From Flavobacteriaceae bacterium PS02338 (GTDB lineage Bacteria; Bacteroidota; Bacteroidia; Sphingobacteriales; Sphingobacteriaceae), in NCBI GenBank assembly GCA_029959615.1, contig JASCOD010000011.1:62001-126000 (forward strand): 64,000 nucleotides of DNA. The letters are read 5' to 3'. This document shows positions 63,801 through 64,000 of this stretch, piece after piece. Positions within the stretch are counted from its first letter, which is position 1, and each line of letters begins with the position of its first letter. Both the position numbers and the translations under genes were made by a program. Under the pieces are notes generated by a model. That model saw nothing but the letters and a program-made list of their open reading frames with translations. It was not told the origin of the DNA and ran no database searches.

Positions 63801-64000
63801 TCATAAAACTGATGAGGTGTTTATTGATGGGTTTCGGGAAAATCAGGCCCCTTTATTAAATAATCCATTCATTGTAGAAGCTACTCCATTAAAAAAAGAA
63901 GCTTTTATAAAAGGAGTGGTGCCTGTAAAAACTAAAACTTCAAAAGATTTGGTTTTTCGGGATGGTGATTTGATTGAATTTAATGCTACAGAAGTGAAAT
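60889..64000 (+). CDS. Large exported polysaccharide-lyase-like protein, 3' end outside window
   Basis: ATG 60889 opens a frame of at least 1037 residues that runs off the window end. A signal peptide (MKRLGIFSTLLFITFTSSVFSQ) leads into beta-rich N-terminal domains (about 23-390, with ISIDRGNGWIGENRLLSL), a helical middle (about 400-700, with GRWAESLACYNWAYFRPI) and a C-terminal beta part (VDAGPNYRWGNQAEGGSG, SRSIMLVGTDYFLVFDEVG). This beta, alpha-toroid, beta order and the C-terminal pattern resemble heparinase II/III-type and other (alpha/alpha)-toroid polysaccharide lyases. No family is confirmed. It follows the GH2 gene by 209 bp and belongs to the same locus. Confidence 0.55.
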   Translation, partial: MKRLGIFSTLLFITFTSSVFSQTVFNHGDKLLFEREDLIKVATYDWPVTLIKYRITFAGDVNLEKLILTNKQSKQIVPVQLSELTKDKNQKTTANVNFLATLPSGGSYSFELSESKDSHLLVSEQAISLKKNIDITEISNGNIRIRVPSSSAKNLNEVPAPIISIDRGNGWIGENRLLSLSKKISKIESAILERGPLFITYQVKYWFEKNGFYTANLKVISGYPFVEMEESMEGLDEVDNISLSMKWEKFDPKKRWACQWDRGGDIDKIWPAIDKPIYVGSTKEDPHWVGSDWIENVSKEMIYRLSPYSGNGVREAVPFISFWDDRLGGDELGLMVFDHSKWQDNEYGIWQNTTKLSVTFSYDQGVLSWKYPLVTGTRSTAISMFLASEGEKKVKEFDDVLGTISSKGEPLSPEKIQYRYLQLLHQQYSTLHLDKVKNWILSYPENAKRPNNPFGVVAKIDPKNYYKNLLKSSFVYYPLGTNVYPGVVSIDHRYVYAWAVEGYLNNFKQLSETQRKTVEALFLVAAYVNTQEDINAIRTAMAGTPNMSADGFCVPSQSAYLFPEHLMAKEWLDQYEKTIELNGLFYTRPDVKALESKGGRWAESLACYNWAYFRPISFANMAGVYTDGKNRWANPYLAKRGRWMSDMLTAPIYNPNPESRLKTKEEDWAKRKVLPDKWKQGDKLIEDLGFNRQYPAHGAHGYGTTLPPPISLWETAVWMKNYDPILAENLFWTGKPGEEFESNKTHTDWARTFSERFNLNNNGTNPHLKSVKYTGHGFVLRSGVDTPEELSIHLDQVDAGPNYRWGNQAEGGSGSIYFYARGKIFTGHENEANGDHIQNDVDGVSNFGVMKNGDYRSIGANVLEKPLYDLEVAQLAELRSDNKGKESYSWPEYLSRSIMLVGTDYFLVFDEVGTKWRPAHRFSWAVAKDHNFPKIVFLNGKAREDHWGKAETRTAKSFHRDANGSSLVLVSHKTDEVFIDGFRENQAPLLNNPFIVEATPLKKEAFIKGVVPVKTKTSKDLVFRDGDLIEFNATEVK

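Overview
The window reads as a chromosomal segment of a Bacteroidota bacterium, most likely Sphingobacteriaceae (Pedobacter-like). The evidence is the AT-rich coding, SusC/SusD pairs, BfmA/BtgA-type mobilization genes, promoters of the TTTG-N19/20-TAnnTTTG type, and many short palindromic intergenic repeats. No species can be named from the sequence alone.

Region 1 (1-31.6 kb) is core-like chromosome. It opens with the 3' end of the 2-oxoglutarate dehydrogenase E2 gene. Cell-envelope and secreted enzymes follow: a DUF2490 protein, a putative outer-membrane protein, a head-GIN protein, a transglutaminase-like protein, an M1 peptidase and a CocE/S15 hydrolase. Next come a 57-aa membrane protein, a 1603-aa exonuclease-RecQ-UvrD fusion, lpdA, an AraC/SDR pair, a serine hydrolase and an MFS transporter. 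A complete RND efflux operon with its TetR regulator, murB, an ECF sigma factor, a lycopene-cyclase-domain/cytochrome-b5 pair and a PfkB kinase complete the region. Gaps carry REP-like palindromes and one 22-bp minisatellite.

Region 2 (31.7-46.6 kb) is a mobile, layered integration site. Two intact tRNA-Asn genes flank a broken tRNA-Asn copy. Behind the second tRNA lies a roughly 3.1-kb unit holding two tyrosine recombinases, closed by a 39-bp copy of the tRNA 3' end. A second, related recombinase pair follows directly. Then comes a serine recombinase whose reading frame runs antisense through a tRNA-Phe-like 3' end, two cargo genes (one with a HEPN-like RxxxxH motif), and a BfmA/relaxase/coupling-protein trio. 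No type IV secretion genes are present, so this looks mobilizable rather than self-transmissible. No right-hand attachment site was found in the window.

Region 3 (47.1-64 kb) is a polysaccharide utilization locus: ROK protein, SusC, SusD with an unusual insert, a DUF5017 lipoprotein, a DUF4861 protein, a LacI-type regulator, a GH2 beta-galactosidase-like enzyme and a large lyase-like protein cut by the window end. Three near-identical LacI-type operators each sit exactly between the -33 and -7 boxes of a Bacteroidota promoter (before ROK, SusC and GH2). This suggests that the LacI protein controls the whole locus by promoter occlusion. Because no island end was found before the locus, it may be island cargo; that is inference.
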